Below are positions 31,291-43,916 of a stretch of 64,000 bases of DNA, piece after piece. The notes beneath the pieces were generated by a model, which had not been told where the DNA came from, ran no database searches, and saw only the letters and a list, made by a program, of their open reading frames with translations. How positions within the stretch are numbered: position 1 is the stretch's first letter; each line of letters starts with the position of its first letter. Source of the DNA: Martensiomyces pterosporus (Eukaryota; Kickxellomycota; Kickxellomycetes; Kickxellales; Kickxellaceae); contig MU603939.1 of the NCBI GenBank assembly GCA_025201845.1, positions 81,996-145,995 on the forward strand, given 5' to 3'. The translations under genes were made by a program, and so were the position numbers.

Positions 31291-34200
31291 CTAGTGAGAG
31301 TCTGTGCCTCGCGACTTGCGGACCACCATACGCGATTTCTTGTGCGCAAAGCCGCTGTTGCGCTCGTTGCGCTTGCGCTTGCTCGCCTCGTGCTTTCTGA
31401 TTTTCTTCTTAGCGTGCAGCTCAGGGTCGATAACAGCCAGCTGCTTGCGCTGCTCTCTTCTCTGGTCACGCAGATCATCCACATACCGCTTGACCTTCTG
31501 CAAAACAGTCGAGTACGCAGTGGTGCCCATCCGGTTCTGCGCCAGCTGCATGACCTCGCCTGCCAGCAGCCTCAGCTCCTCGAGCTTCTCCTCAGGCGTC
31601 TTCGCCGAGCGATCTGTGAGCGCAGCTGTGGGGCGCTGTGCCTGCTGGTCCTCCGACGTGCGGTACAGCGGCGAGATCATTGGCATGATGTACGCCGACT
31701 GCGTCAGCAGACCGGGCGGAACCATGGACATGACTGCTGCAAACCAGCGGAAGCAATAGGTGCGCTTCTCGGTGGATCCGCGGCCGCGAATAAGCTCTGT
31801 GCGCGCAAGACGGCCGACCTTGTTGATGAGCCAAACCAAGCTGCGCTCGGCAGGAAGCTGCTTCCCTCGGTTGTCTGCAGCCTCAGCCTCGGCCTCTGCG
31901 TCGCTATCGCCCTCATTGCCGCTCTCTTCAGCACGCCCAGTCTCGGCACCAGCGGCACCAGCGGCAGCAGCCGACTCGGACACATCGATGGCACTCTGAG
32001 GCACAGCCGTCAAGTAGCACTTTGCAATGAAGTACAGGTTCTTGACAATCTGGTTGCCCAGCTCCGGCGACAAGTAGTGGCTGTTGAGCTGCACAATCAG
32101 CAGCAGCGACAGCTCACGAAGCCTCTCCAGCGACAGCAGGACATATTTGGGCGTGCCCTCGTACTCAGGAACATCCCACTCGGCCACCGGCCTCCGGGAC
32201 CCATCGCCAGCCACCACTGCGCTTGCCTCCTTCTCTGCTTCGAGCATCCACGAGGCGTCAGCACCAGCAACGTACAGCCCAACCAGCCGTGCAGCAGCCA
32301 GACGCACCCATGCATGCGGATGCGCAAGGTGGCGTGCAGTTAGCAGCCAAATTCGTGATTGGCCAGCGTCACCAAACGTGCTTTGCGGCCACGCCTTGAT
32401 GAAGCGCGCAAAGGTGGTCAGCGCCATGTACGCAGTCTCCCAATATGCCAGCGCATCCTCCTGCGGGTCGTCGCCGCTGCCCAATGTCGCTGCAATCTGC
32501 TCGAGGTTGCCAATCGCTCCGTCGCTGCCCAGGTTGAGCCGCGACTCTGCCTCCTTCCACGTCCTCAGAGACACAGACAGCGCAGAATCGACTGTGGAGA
32601 GAAGGTCAGGGATGCGCTTCTGGAACTTGTCGCCCAGTGGCTCGATGATGATGCCGTAGCACTGGAGCGCCGCACGTCCAAGCTCGCGCATCTTCACGCG
32701 CTTGACTTGCGCATCTCTGGCCGCGTCCTCGTCAGCGGCAGTCTTCCTTGGCGCAGCACTGTTGGCAGTTCCCGCAGACCACTGGTCAAGCAGGATCCAC
32801 ACGCGGCCCATACGAGGCTGGTCGAAGCGCGACACAAGCTCAGGGAGCAGATGAGCCGCCATCTCACGGCACTTGGCGCTATCGTCCTGTGCAATGATCA
32901 GCACCAGCCCCAAGAAGAAGGGCTCGGCAGCGCTCGGAAGCAAAATCTCGTTGGCAAACTTGCTGATGATCACACCCATGACCTCCAGCGCACTCGATCT
33001 GCCGCTCTCGAACACGTATCCAGTGGCATTCTGCACGATAAAGTTCATCGCGTTGGCCAAGCGGCGCTCGCCCAGCGGGTAGTCCATCAAGAACTGGAAC
33101 CACGTCAGCCGACACAGCTCCCTCGCATTCGCAGCCTGAGCCGTGATCATCAGCTCGCGGATCACGTCCAAGAGCGAGTACAGGCTATCGACAATCATGC
33201 GGCGCGTTAGAATGGCGCGAATAAGGCTGAATGCCGTCGCTTGGCGCTCAGGCTCCTCGATGTCGGGGCGAATGAAGTCGATGAGGTCTCTAAGCTGGTC
33301 CTCATCCAGAAGCGACTTTTGGCCTTGCTTTGCGGCATGCCTTTGCTTCTTTCCGTTCGGCTTGCCATTCTTCTCCTTTGCAACGGCGGCTTCTTCGGGG
33401 ACATAGCCCTCCATGAGCTCCTCCGCAGTCTTCGACCGCAGCAGCGAGGCAAGCAGCTTGAATGCGTTCTGGATCATCTCCGAATGCGTGTTGGACGACT
33501 GGCGGAACAGCGCGAACAGTCGCTTGATCACGACTGGGATGCCGCCAGCCACCGAAGGAAGCGGGAGCCTGACAAGAATTGTCCAGATCCTGCAGCACAG
33601 CGTGATGACCGAGTTGTACCGCGAGTAAAGCCCGTTGCCAGTCAGGTCGACGAACGGGTCAAGCAGCCCAAGAACCTCGGCGCTCTTCGTGTCAAAGCGA
33701 TCGCGCCTAAGGCCAAAGTAGACGACTTCGAGGCCGAACTGGACAAAGCGGTGTGCATTTGCCTGCAGGTAGTCGCGCTTCGGAGCAACGTCCTTGCGCA
33801 GCATGTGCACAGTGACCAGGTCGTCTCCAGTGGGCCGCAAGCGCTTCTGCTTTTCAACGCTCTCCTGGCTCTTGCGCGTGTCCTTTGCTGACTTAGTCGA
33901 CAGAGCCAGGTACTGGCTGATAATGCTATGGCTGAATACCAGAACCGTCCGTGTGTCGTACGACCTGTTGCGGTTCAGCCCAATGCTGATGCGGTGGAGG
34001 ACAGCATCGACGACCTTTGTGCGCTTGGGCGTGTCAGTCTCCTGCAGAATATCGCGGAGCGGCGCGAGCATCAAGCGGATGCTGTCAAACTTGGTAATGC
34101 TGGCCATGAGCTCAAAGCAATCGGGTCCATGGTGCACCTTGGCTTCCTTGATCTTGGTCGTCCAGCCCTCGGCGTCCTTCTCTTCGGCAACCTGTCCAAA

Positions 34201-37200
34201 CACATCTTGCATCAGGATCTCAACGATAGGCTCGAGAGTGTAGTCCAGATCGCCAACATTGGCTTGAGGCGCAATCTCCTTCAGCAGGACGTAGATCGTG
34301 TAGCTGAGGATGTGCTTGTGTGGGCCACGCGCCAGGCTGGTGCTGAGCTCCTTCACCAAGAAGCCAAAATACGACACGCCTAGGAACTTTGCAATACGCA
34401 CAAGCGTGTCCCGCGTGATGTTGCGCGCCGACTGGGCTTTGGCACGCAGCATGTTGCAGATGGTAGTCAGCACGCCAGGGAGCTGGAGCTGGAGCGTTTG
34501 CTCGGGCAAGACAGACAGCAGCCTAGTGACCGCCATAGCTACAGGAGCCCGCAGAACCATGGTGTCCTCGTCTGTATCGCTGATCTTCTTTTTGAGCTCA
34601 GGGAGTAGGTTGTGCACAAGAGCCTCGTGGATCCGCTCTGCCTGGAGCTCCTTGATTCGCTCATCGCTGTCCACATCGTCCGCAGCAGCAGCGGCGGCGT
34701 CCTGCTCGTCTTCCTCCTCCCCCTCATGGCGTTCGCCAGCAGGCGCCGGCGCTGCAGCTCCTGGAGCAGCCTGGTCTCCAGCCGCCTGGCTGCTGCCCAG
34801 CAAGCGACCCATGCTGTCAACCTTGACGTGGCGGAGATCAAAGTGGAAGTTGTCCAAAATGGCCAGAACAAGTCGCAGAAGCTTCTTCTCATGCTGAGGC
34901 GTCTTCTTGATCATGCCCAGATACTTGCGCAAGGTGCTGTTGTACTGGCCCCAAGGCAAAACGGCGCCCAGCGCACCAACAGTGAGGATAGAGTCGTTGA
35001 CGAGCTCGTGGTTGACCTCGCCGTCGTTAGCCAGGACCCAGTGCTCCAGGAATGGCAGGAAGAGGCTGCGGATGTTAGCCGGCGAGATCGGGCAATCGGG
35101 TGCATCCACGCTCAGGGGCTGCAGGTTATCAGCACCCCCAGCACGAGCAGCAGCTCTCTTGGGCTTGGGCTGATCCTCGCCTTCGCCTTCGCTCTCCTCG
35201 TCCTCGCTCCTTCCGGATTCTTCGTTCTCATGTGCAGCATCAGCCATGTGAGCGTCCCCGTCTCCATCCTCTTCCTTGCCCTGGACGCTGTGCGTCACCA
35301 ACGCGCGGAACCGACGCAGAGCACGCCATTCGCCTTCGCTCTCCTCGTCCTCGCTCCTTCCGGATTCTTCGTTCTCATGTGCAGCATCAGCCATGTGAGC
35401 GTCCCCGTCTCCATCCTCTTCCTTGCCCTGGACGCTGTGCGTCACCAACGCGCGGAACCGACGCAGAGCACGCAGGCGACGGTGGAGCTGAATGTGCATG
35501 ATGTTGTAGAAGAAGTTTGCCTCCTCATCCTGGTTATCCAGAACCAGGAGATCGCGCAGCTGGTCAAAGTGCTCGCCGCACTCCCTCACAGCCTTACGCA
35601 GCACACCCAGATACTCGCTCCTGACAGTCTCGTGCTTGGAGGTGAACGCATGCTTAATAGCAGGGAGAACGATCGTCACAAGCCCACGGCCCAACAGGCG
35701 AGTCTCCTCCGCATCCGCCTCGCTAATCTCTCCATCCTTCCCTGCAGCGCAGGCCCGAGAGACACGGGTGATGTAGCGTGCGAGCGAGTGGGCAGCGTTA
35801 GCACGGATTGACATTTCGTCGTAGTCCTGCGCAAAGTACACCACGTTGTGCAAAATCGGAACCCATGCGCGGGCGTCGAGCAGCTCGGGCTTGTCCCACA
35901 TCTCCTCGTTGAGCCGCGCATAGGCAGCCAGACGGCGCTCAAAGTCAGGCTCGCCAATGCGCTGCGCCGAGTACGAGTTGATGTCCTCAATGAGCGCAGC
36001 TGCGTTTTCCAGCTGCGTGGGCCTGTGCTGGCCAGCCCTGGCGCTGCTGATCTTGGCCAGCAGCCGCATAATCTGGGTCATCACAGTACGCGCCGTGGGC
36101 AAGCGTATCCTGCCAAAGCAAGTAGACACGCTGTCGAGGTACGTGCTGAACAGGCGCTCATGCTCCTCGCCAGCGACTGTCGCTATGTCGGTGGACCCAA
36201 GGACAAGCGGGATAAATCGAAGCATGATGCTGAGGACGTCGGCCTTTGTGCGCTCTGGGACAGTGTTGTTGGGCCGCTTGAGGATCGGCAGCAGAAGGCC
36301 AAGCAGCGCCTGTGCGTCCTTCGTCTGCTTGGTGGCATAGTCGGCAACACGCGAGAGGATGTGGATCTGGCGCATCACCACGTTGCTCTTGCCCACTTGG
36401 CTGCCCGCAGACGATGCGAGTATTCCGGTGAAGCAGGTGTTCATATGCGACAGAATCTGAGATACGTGGCTCTGGATAGTTTTGCTGACCAACGCAGCGC
36501 TCTCCTCCGCCATCTCGGTGGACACACGGTACTTCTCTGGCGCTTGCTCCGAGGCGAAGTCGAGGAACGTTTGGAGGACATCCAAAACAAGGGTCACGAC
36601 TCGGGGCTGAACCTTGGGCGCGACCAGAATATCCAAGAGCATGTTGAATGTCAGAGGGTTGTACTCGGTCAGGTAAGAGTAGTAGCGAGGAGTCAGCGAC
36701 CACGATTTGAGGAGCAGCAGCAGCGCCGATGCGTTCTGGGTGTTCTCTACGCTCAGCAGGTCGATTCTCGGGTCAACAACCACCTCGTAGATGCATGGCA
36801 TGTAAGGCGTGAAGTCGAATTCGGGTGCCTCAAGCACAAACATCTCAGTCAGGCACTTGACGCCCAGCTGTCGAACAGAGCGCGCCTCACGCTTCCTGTG
36901 CTCGAGCGCGCCACGCGTGTTGTCACCGGTGCCTTCACCAAGCGCTTCCTCAGCAGCATCAAGGGCCTCGGTGTCCTCATCATCATCATCCTCTTCTGCG
37001 CCAGCTTCGTCGCCATCGTCGTCATTAGCGCTTGCGAGGGCTTCGAGCTCGTCCTTTGCCACATCCAGGTGCCTCTGGGCGCTGTTGATAGAGCTAAGCA
37101 GGATTGCTATCGCCTCATGGAAGATCGGCGTGGCCTTGAATCCGAGCTGCTTGATCATATCAGACAAGAGATGGAAGAACGACAGCTGCGTCTTGGGAGA

Positions 37201-40200
37201 GATGCCATCGATACCCGACGGCACGGCGACGGCCGAGCTACTCTCACTATCGCTGTCGTCGTTGTCGTCGTCGTTGTCGTCGTTGTCGTCGTCGACATGC
37301 ATAGAGTCATTGGGACCCTCTGTCTCTGAAACCAGTCTAAATGGCTCTGCATCGTCGCCCACAAGGCGCTCAGCCGGCGTGGCCTTTGCAAGGACAGCCT
37401 CAAAGGACTCGAGGCCGATGGCAACGAAATCGCGCAGCTCTGCGCGGGACATGCCCACAATGGCGCTCAAAATAGACACCCTGCGGATCTTCATTCCGTC
37501 CTTGCGCGACGACTTGCCGTTGCGCACGAGCGTCTGGCCGTAGAGCAGGCGAAGCAGAACAGGCATAAGCTTTGCGCGGTGAACCGAGTTGATCGACTCG
37601 CCACCAACAGACATGTCAAATACAGTGAGCTCGTCACGGAACTTTCTCTCATCCAGCAGATTGCGCAAGTTGTCCGCATACGGCTTGACCTCGGGCTCCT
37701 GCCAAGTGAGCAGGCACTCGAGGGCAAGAAGCTGCATGGCACTCTCGCCCTTGGCCAGCATCCTGAGGAAAAGCGAGTAGAGCGCCGCCGACTCGTGGAG
37801 GGCGCGCGGGCGGCGGAACTTGGAGAACAGCTTGAGCCACAGCACGCAGAGGGCTTCAGTGGTGCGGCGGGTTCTCTCGGTCATCAGCCCACGGTACTCG
37901 GTGGCACAAACGCCGGACAGATCGACATCCATGCTGGCATCGCCGTGCTTGCTGTAGAACGAGGCAGTCCAGCGGAAATCAGTCTTGACAAAGACAAAGA
38001 ACATCTCGACCAGGGGCTTAGAGTGCGACTCGGCGGACTGAGCACCCACGTCAGTCAGCATCTTGAGAAGCTGCCTCTGGATGTTCGTATAATCCGTTCG
38101 CTCGACATCTGCCGTGCTGGCCGCAATCATCAGATACTCCAGCCGCGCACGCAAGCAAGCCTCTGCATCGCCGCTGTCTCCAAAGTGCGCAAGGTCGTAG
38201 TCGAAGATTCGGTCAAAGCGCACAAGGTTCGGGCACTCGGAAGCATGGCCGTCAAGTTTGGGCAACGCCGCAAACTCGCTCTGTGCCGCCCACTCGGACT
38301 GGCGGTCGCCAAGCCATTTCTTCGCCTCGGTAGTAAGCCCAGGCTCGATGAGCAAGCGCTCGTCGTTGAATCTCTTGAGTGCCACCCAGGCAGCCGACCA
38401 GAACAGATTTGGGTTCGCGTTAGCCAGCAAGCCCATCTGCTTGATGGCCTCTGGCCAAAGAAGGCTGAAGTTCACTGATAGCTGAGCAAGCGAGATGAAT
38501 GGGAACACATGGCTGTAGACCTTGGGGATGCGCCCGCTGCATGCTAAAACGGCCATGCGGCGCAGGTGGTTCATCTTGTCCTTGTACGTATCGATTGCAG
38601 TTTTCGTCGACTCGAGCTCGATAGCCGTCTGGATCACTGAGCAGATCTCGGCATTGCCATCGCTCTGGCTGCTGCTGTTCTTGCTGCCGGTCCTCGACAT
38701 CCTGGAGTCCTTGCTGGCACTCGAGTCATCGCCCCCGCCCAGGCCTGCGCTTTCCATGGGCGGCTGGTCAAAGAGCGAAAGCAGCTGGAGGGTCTTCAGT
38801 CGCAGGGTGGGCTGTGCGCTCAGCAGGTTGCTCTCCAAAACGGGCATTATGGCCTCGAGCTGCCTGGTCGAGAGCGCAGCAGCGAGCTTTTGCCCAATGG
38901 CTGGGTCTACCGTTTCGCCGCCGCGGTTGGCAGTCGTGACAAACTTCAGCGCATCAGCAATGCTATACATGCCCTCAATAAGCGCGGGGTTGGCAGAGTG
39001 GACAGGGAGGATGGTGTCAAACGCGCAGCACCACAGACTCAGCAGCTTCTCAGCAGCCTGGCCGGGTGGTGCGTGGAGAGCTGCATCAGCCTCAAGCCTC
39101 ATGACGCGTCCTAAGAGGCTGACTAGCGGATAGATCTGGTAGTATGTGCCCCAGTAAAGGCGGTCGTCCTTGGGCGCATGCAGGCCAAGAGCCTCGCTTG
39201 CGTCGTCGCCCCAAAGCTGTCCTTTGCTTGCTCCAATGTCGAAGCGGTGGCTCGGGGAACTGGAGACATGCTGCAGGTAGTTGTTGTCTTCGATAATGCG
39301 AGCGGTGATTTCGCCGATCGCCGACGAGAGCTGGTCGGCAAACAGACCGAGGCTACTCAGGAGTACCCCCGAATCAATCGACACATGAGCCAGCATGCTG
39401 AGAATGGCCGACTTGATCGTCAGCTCTGAGATGCTGCTCGCAGGTCGAACGGCGGCGTCGCTGCTACTGCGGCTATCTCCGTCGCTGCCATCCATTTCGC
39501 TGTCGCTGTCATCGCCAAATCCGCTGAATACTGTGGGCTCATTGGTTGGGATGGTCGGCTGCTGGTCAACAAGCACGCTCCAGTCGACTGGGTCAGCGAG
39601 CCACTCAATGAGGGCGCGAGAGATGCTGGGGGCATCCTGCTTCTCGCCCGCTGCAGCCTTCTTGCTGCCCTTGCCCTTTCCCGCGTGTTTGCTAACAGCA
39701 GCAATATTGGCAGGGAACAACACTTGGCCGCGCGAGGTGACGACAGACGAAATAGCGGATCCCTTGGGCTTGAACAGGTCATGCTGGAAAAGCTCCGCCC
39801 AGAACAGCAAGAGGCAGACCCTGTGCGTGGCCCACTTGGCGACTGTTAGCTGCACCAAATAGGGGAGCAGGATCTGGCTCCACTGGCTCCACTCGAGTCT
39901 AGCAAGCGTCAGCGCCATAGCAAGGACGCTCTGCACCGACTCGCGTTCAAATGTGGTGTCGAGGAGAACCCTTCCGATGGACACCAGCTCGGTCACGTTG
40001 CTCTGAAGCAAAAGACCAGTGAGCCACTTGATTCTCTCGTGGGTGATCATAGCTGCCAGGTCGTCATCCACGTCCTGGCCAAGCGGGCCGGACCCAATGC
40101 TCTGCGCAACGTCGAAAGCCATCTTGCATCTCTGGAACAAGGGCTTGTAGTCGCTCACGCGGCTGCCCTTGCGGATAATCGTGGCGTTGGCGAGCAGGCC

Positions 40201-41319
40201 GAGCAGCGCGCAAAAGGGCTGCACGCGATCCGACTTGCTATCCACTACGCCTCTAGCCTGGATATCGTATTCCGTGAGCAACACCGACCAGAGCTGCTCC
40301 GAGGTGTCGCGCTTAGTGTAATGGAGGCAAAGTTTGAGCACAGACGAGACAAGGGCAAACACGCCGTTATCCTCCAGCCGCTGCCCAGAAAACTCCTCCT
40401 TGTAGAGCTCGCGCAGTAGCGCGGTAAACAACCCCGAAGCGCGCGAATGGAGCCTGCTATCGACGCCTCTCATGCACTCAAAGAACAGCAGAGCAATGCC
40501 GTCCCGGAACCCCGCCAGGCGCTTTGGCGGGCACTCGAGAAGCGAGTGCACAACATGCTCAGTGAATTTCTGCAGCTGCTCGCCACGCAGCTTTCTGATA
40601 AGGAAGGCCATGGACTCGGCGGCGAATCGCCTCGTGTGCGCCTTCTGCCGCTCGACGCCGAGTAGCGGCGATATAAGGTTGAATGTCGGGCGGAGATCGG
40701 CAAGCAGGCTCTTTGACAGGTACTTGAACAGGTACGCCAGCATGTTGCATGCCCATTCAACAATCTCGGGGCTCTCTGCCCTGATCAGCGGCATTGCCAG
40801 GCGAGCCAGGCGTTCGTAAAACGGAAGGAACTCGTCCTGGAGGTCGCGGGCCAGCGTGGTAACCAAGCTAGAATGAGTTGCAGTTGACACAGAGCCATCG
40901 CAGCGCTGTTAGCAGACAGGTAGTGCACAGATTCAGATGCCAGCAAGCACCGCCCACTTGTTTTGTTTGTGTACTTACTCCAGTATCGGCTCCAGAACGC
41001 CCTCGTGGTCCAGGGACAAGTACTGCTCCATGGCCTCGACGATCTGCTCCTTGTGGTAGAGGACCTGGGCGAGGGACTGGTGGTAGTTGCGGATCTTCTT
41101 CAGAAACTCTGTGAAATCATTGGTGCAGTTGAGCTCGCCCCACTTGCCCAGGGCCTCGGCAAAGTACGAGTCGTGGTCCTCGGGCTCGTCAAAGTCCCTC
41201 ACTATCCGGCGCGCGACATTGATTTCTATTCCCTCGATCCGCTGCTTGAACGATTTGAAGCGGTAGGTGTTGGCACCTCCGGTGGTGTTTAGCTGCGTTG
41301 CGATCCCCGTATCCTTCAT
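31291..41319 (-). CDS. UTP20: UTP20/DRIM, U3 snoRNP (small-subunit processome) HEAT-repeat protein
   Basis: Exons 41319-40979 and 40867-31291 around a 111-bp intron (GTAAGT ... CTAG, with CTAAC about 38 bases before the acceptor) give 3305 residues. The join reads LEPILDLVTTLARDLQDEF, continuous with the conserved UTP20 N-terminus. Helical-repeat sequence runs throughout; the central DRIM region (YEVVVDPRIDLLSVENTQ; LLLKSWSLTPRYYSYL) and the basic, Arg/Lys-rich C-terminus match the family. UTP20 acts in the nucleolus in 18S rRNA maturation. It is longer than the yeast (about 2490) and human (about 2785) proteins, partly through acidic inserts and a 49-residue internal duplication. An alternative CAG acceptor at 40906 gives the wrong phase. 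Confidence 0.95.
35184..35477. repeat. 147-bp in-frame tandem duplication inside UTP20
   Basis: Two 147-base units, 35184-35330 and 35331-35477, read the same over about 144 bases. They encode a doubled 49-residue segment (from RALRRFRALVTHSV through an acidic stretch to ESEGE) at about residues 1911-2008. Frame is kept. Confidence 0.95.
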
Positions 41320-41671
41320 CCCTGTTTGTTTAAAGCGGCCTTTTGAGCGCTGCTGCTATTCTATAGCCTGTTGCGGTGTAGACAGAGAGCAAGAAGCCTG
41401 TGAAGATAGTGCGGCGAGAGCAAAGGCTTTTGTGGATATATGGGAGATAATGCTTGTATACACGGAGAAGAGCAAGCAAATGCAAAGCAAGAAGCGAGGA
41501 AATGCGCGCGGCAAAAGTGCAGCCAGCCAGCTCTTGTCAGCCAACGATCCACCACGGCGGGAAAGAAAAAAAAGCTGAGAAAGAAAAATGGCGAGAAATT
41601 AGATATATTAAAGATTAACGAACGGGATTAGCTACCAAATTGAATCTGCAGTGAGGGAAAAAAAAAGCACA
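41320..41671. other. Spacer between UTP20 start and the first AzgA gene 3' end
   Basis: 352 bases carrying the UTP20 upstream region and the permease 3' flank. Nothing else was recognised. Confidence 0.5.
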
Positions 41672-43354
41672 CTAATGGCGGTGCTGCTCCACGGCAATGT
41701 CCTTGAGCTCGCTCTCGTTGCCCATCGACTCATCCTCGTCGGCAATAGACACCGGCTGCTTTCCAAGCAGGCGCATGATCCACGGCGGGATGTTGCTCTT
41801 GAACCCGCCCCGCGTCACAAATTCAAGCCAGTCATCCCTGTCCTCAAAGTTGGGCGGGGCAATGCGACCGCCGGAGACCTTGTACACAATGTACACCAGC
41901 GAGTTGATGAAAATGAACGACCCGATGCCAGCAATGAGACCGTATCCGATGGAGTACCCAAAGGGAATCATGATGATGGTGATAAAGGCGGGAAGCCCAT
42001 CTCCGATGTACTTCCAGTTGATCTGGATCACGTTCTGCATCATCATCGAGCCAACAGTGATCAGCGCGGGGCCAGTGGCCCATGGAGGGAACGATGCGAA
42101 GATGGGAGCGAAGAACAGCGAGATGAAGAACATGATTCCGGTCACAATTGTGGTAATGCCCGTACGCCCGCCCTCGGCAATGCCTGCGCCGGACTCGATG
42201 AATGCGGTGACTGGAGAGGAGCCAAAAGCCGAGCCAACGGCGATGGACGCGGAGTCAACGAGGAACGCCATGCTGGAGCCCTCAAAGTCCTGCGTCCTGT
42301 CATCCATATACCCGCCGAACTTGGCCATCGAGAACATGGTGCCCGTGCAGTCGAGGATGTCGACGTAGAGGAAAGTAATAAGCGCGATCCACACTTCGCT
42401 CGACGACAGGTCCCAGTGGTACTCTGCAAGCGTGTTTTTGATCGGATGGAAGGTAACCACCTTCTTGAAGAAGTCAAACGCCTCGTTGCCCGATGGCGTG
42501 TACGGGAAATAGGTGACCGAGGTGGGGCGCGGCCACGAGATAATGGCGATAATGAGGATTCCGATGAGGATGGCGCCCTTGAAGCGGTACAAAAGCAGGG
42601 TCCCGATGACCATCAGGCCAAGGACGCCGAGCCATGTGGGGCCGCCCTGCATGTGGTGGCTCTTACAGATGCCGCTCTCGTCGCGGTACTCAGGCGGGCA
42701 CCCGCCAAGCTCCACAAGCGTGGCACTGCTTCCCGTGATCAGCCCAATTCCCGCAGACGACTGCAGCCCAATAAAAGCCAAGTAAACGCCGATGCCGGCA
42801 GCCGTAGCAGTCTTGAGACTCACGGGGATCAGGCGCGCGAACCACTGGCGCAGACCAATCACTGACAGGACAAAGAAGATGATGCCCTCGATGCACACAG
42901 CAGCGACGGCGTTGCGGTACGCCACCTTGCCAGTCCCGTGGAATCCGACGACGGTGTAGGCAAAGTACGCATTGAGGCCCATGCCGGGAGCCAGCGCAAT
43001 GGGGAGGTTGGCAAGGGCGCCCATCAGGATACACGCGAGGCAAGAAATGGCGCAGGTGGCTGTGATGAGGTCGAGCTTGATCTCGTGCAGGCAGGTGGCG
43101 TAGTCGGGGTCGGCGCTGCATGTGGGGCCGAACTTGCCACGGTCGCAGTCGCATGTGCCTCCGGAGTCGGTGAGAATCAGGGCGTTTGTCGAGATGATGT
43201 ACGCCATGGCAACGAATGTCGTGAGTCCGGCGCGCAGCTCGATGGAGAACTTGGATCCGGCCCTCTCGGCCTTGGCGCCAGAGCCCTCGAGGCGGAACCA
43301 GCGCCCCATGGACGACTGGGCTATGCGCGTGTTAAGTCTGTCGACCCAGCCCAT
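41672..43354 (-). CDS. azgA: AzgA-type purine (hypoxanthine/adenine/guanine) permease, copy 1
   Basis: 560 residues with about 12-14 hydrophobic helices, a plasma-membrane proton-coupled purine importer by family. Markers: FVAMAYIISTNALIL then GGTCDCD in the first loop, LAPGMGLNAYFAYTVVG in the Pro/Gly substrate motif, the YVDILDCTGTMFSMAK segment, GSSPVTAFIESGAGIAEGGR and PPWATGPALITVG. All are characteristic of the AzgA group rather than UapA/NAT transporters. The start MGWVDRLN aligns with copy 2 (MGAVEKLN). The two copies are same-strand neighbours about 1.07 kb apart and closely similar along their whole length, with most change at the termini and in the C-terminal tail. Confidence 0.95.
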   Translation of the reverse strand: MGWVDRLNTRIAQSSMGRWFRLEGSGAKAERAGSKFSIELRAGLTTFVAMAYIISTNALILTDSGGTCDCDRGKFGPTCSADPDYATCLHEIKLDLITATCAISCLACILMGALANLPIALAPGMGLNAYFAYTVVGFHGTGKVAYRNAVAAVCIEGIIFFVLSVIGLRQWFARLIPVSLKTATAAGIGVYLAFIGLQSSAGIGLITGSSATLVELGGCPPEYRDESGICKSHHMQGGPTWLGVLGLMVIGTLLLYRFKGAILIGILIIAIISWPRPTSVTYFPYTPSGNEAFDFFKKVVTFHPIKNTLAEYHWDLSSSEVWIALITFLYVDILDCTGTMFSMAKFGGYMDDRTQDFEGSSMAFLVDSASIAVGSAFGSSPVTAFIESGAGIAEGGRTGITTIVTGIMFFISLFFAPIFASFPPWATGPALITVGSMMMQNVIQINWKYIGDGLPAFITIIMIPFGYSIGYGLIAGIGSFIFINSLVYIVYKVSGGRIAPPNFEDRDDWLEFVTRGGFKSNIPPWIMRLLGKQPVSIADEDESMGNESELKDIAVEQHRH

Positions 43355-43916
43355 TTTGTGACCTGTGGCTAGCAGCTGTTACGAGTGCTTATAAAAGAGG
43401 TATTGCGCTTGGCCAAAAGAGTGGGGAGGCAAGCAGTGAGGGGCAGTATCCACGTATATACACAGCAAGCGGCAGTGCGCTAGTGTCAAGGAAGGGGGAA
43501 TAGTGGCCTGTGCAAGAGGATGAGCTGAGCAAAGCCTCAGGCGAAGGATGGGGAGGCGTCCGCGGCGTCCAATATATAGCTGCCGCCTGCATTCTATATC
43601 CATCCAGAATAAATCCCCCCACCCTTGTGACAGGACAGACGAGATGGGATGGGCGTGCGATCATGCGTCCATCCGTCGTGCATACAGGAATGTCTTCCTC
43701 TCATGGCCGCAAGTACAGAATACTCAGACTGGGTGCGGGAACAGCAAGCTCCTCGCTGCGTGGCTCTCCGAAAAGGGGCGCATTGATGCTGGGCGATCTG
43801 GATTCGCCTGTCTGCATCAGCGAAGATTAGGGAAGGCAGCAGTGGCTGGCACAGCCGTGGAGGACGTGGCCGCGCCGGGAGCAGAACAGTCCTTGCTTTC
43901 CTTGTGAACAGGCGGG
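43355..43916. other. Upstream region of AzgA copy 1
   Basis: Contains TTTATAAG near 43390 (minus), close to the start codon, and a possible 5' UTR of the small plus-strand gene proposed at 43917. No other gene was recognised. Confidence 0.4.

Noticed and set aside
35848..37329. Long plus-strand open frame opposite UTP20
   Set aside because: Antisense shadow; composition is typical of reversed GC-rich codons and the UTP20 frame is continuous and conserved.
40868..40978. CAG acceptor at 40906 for the UTP20 intron
   Set aside because: It gives phase 0 after a phase-2 donor; the CTAG acceptor at 40868 restores frame and the conserved UTP20 sequence.
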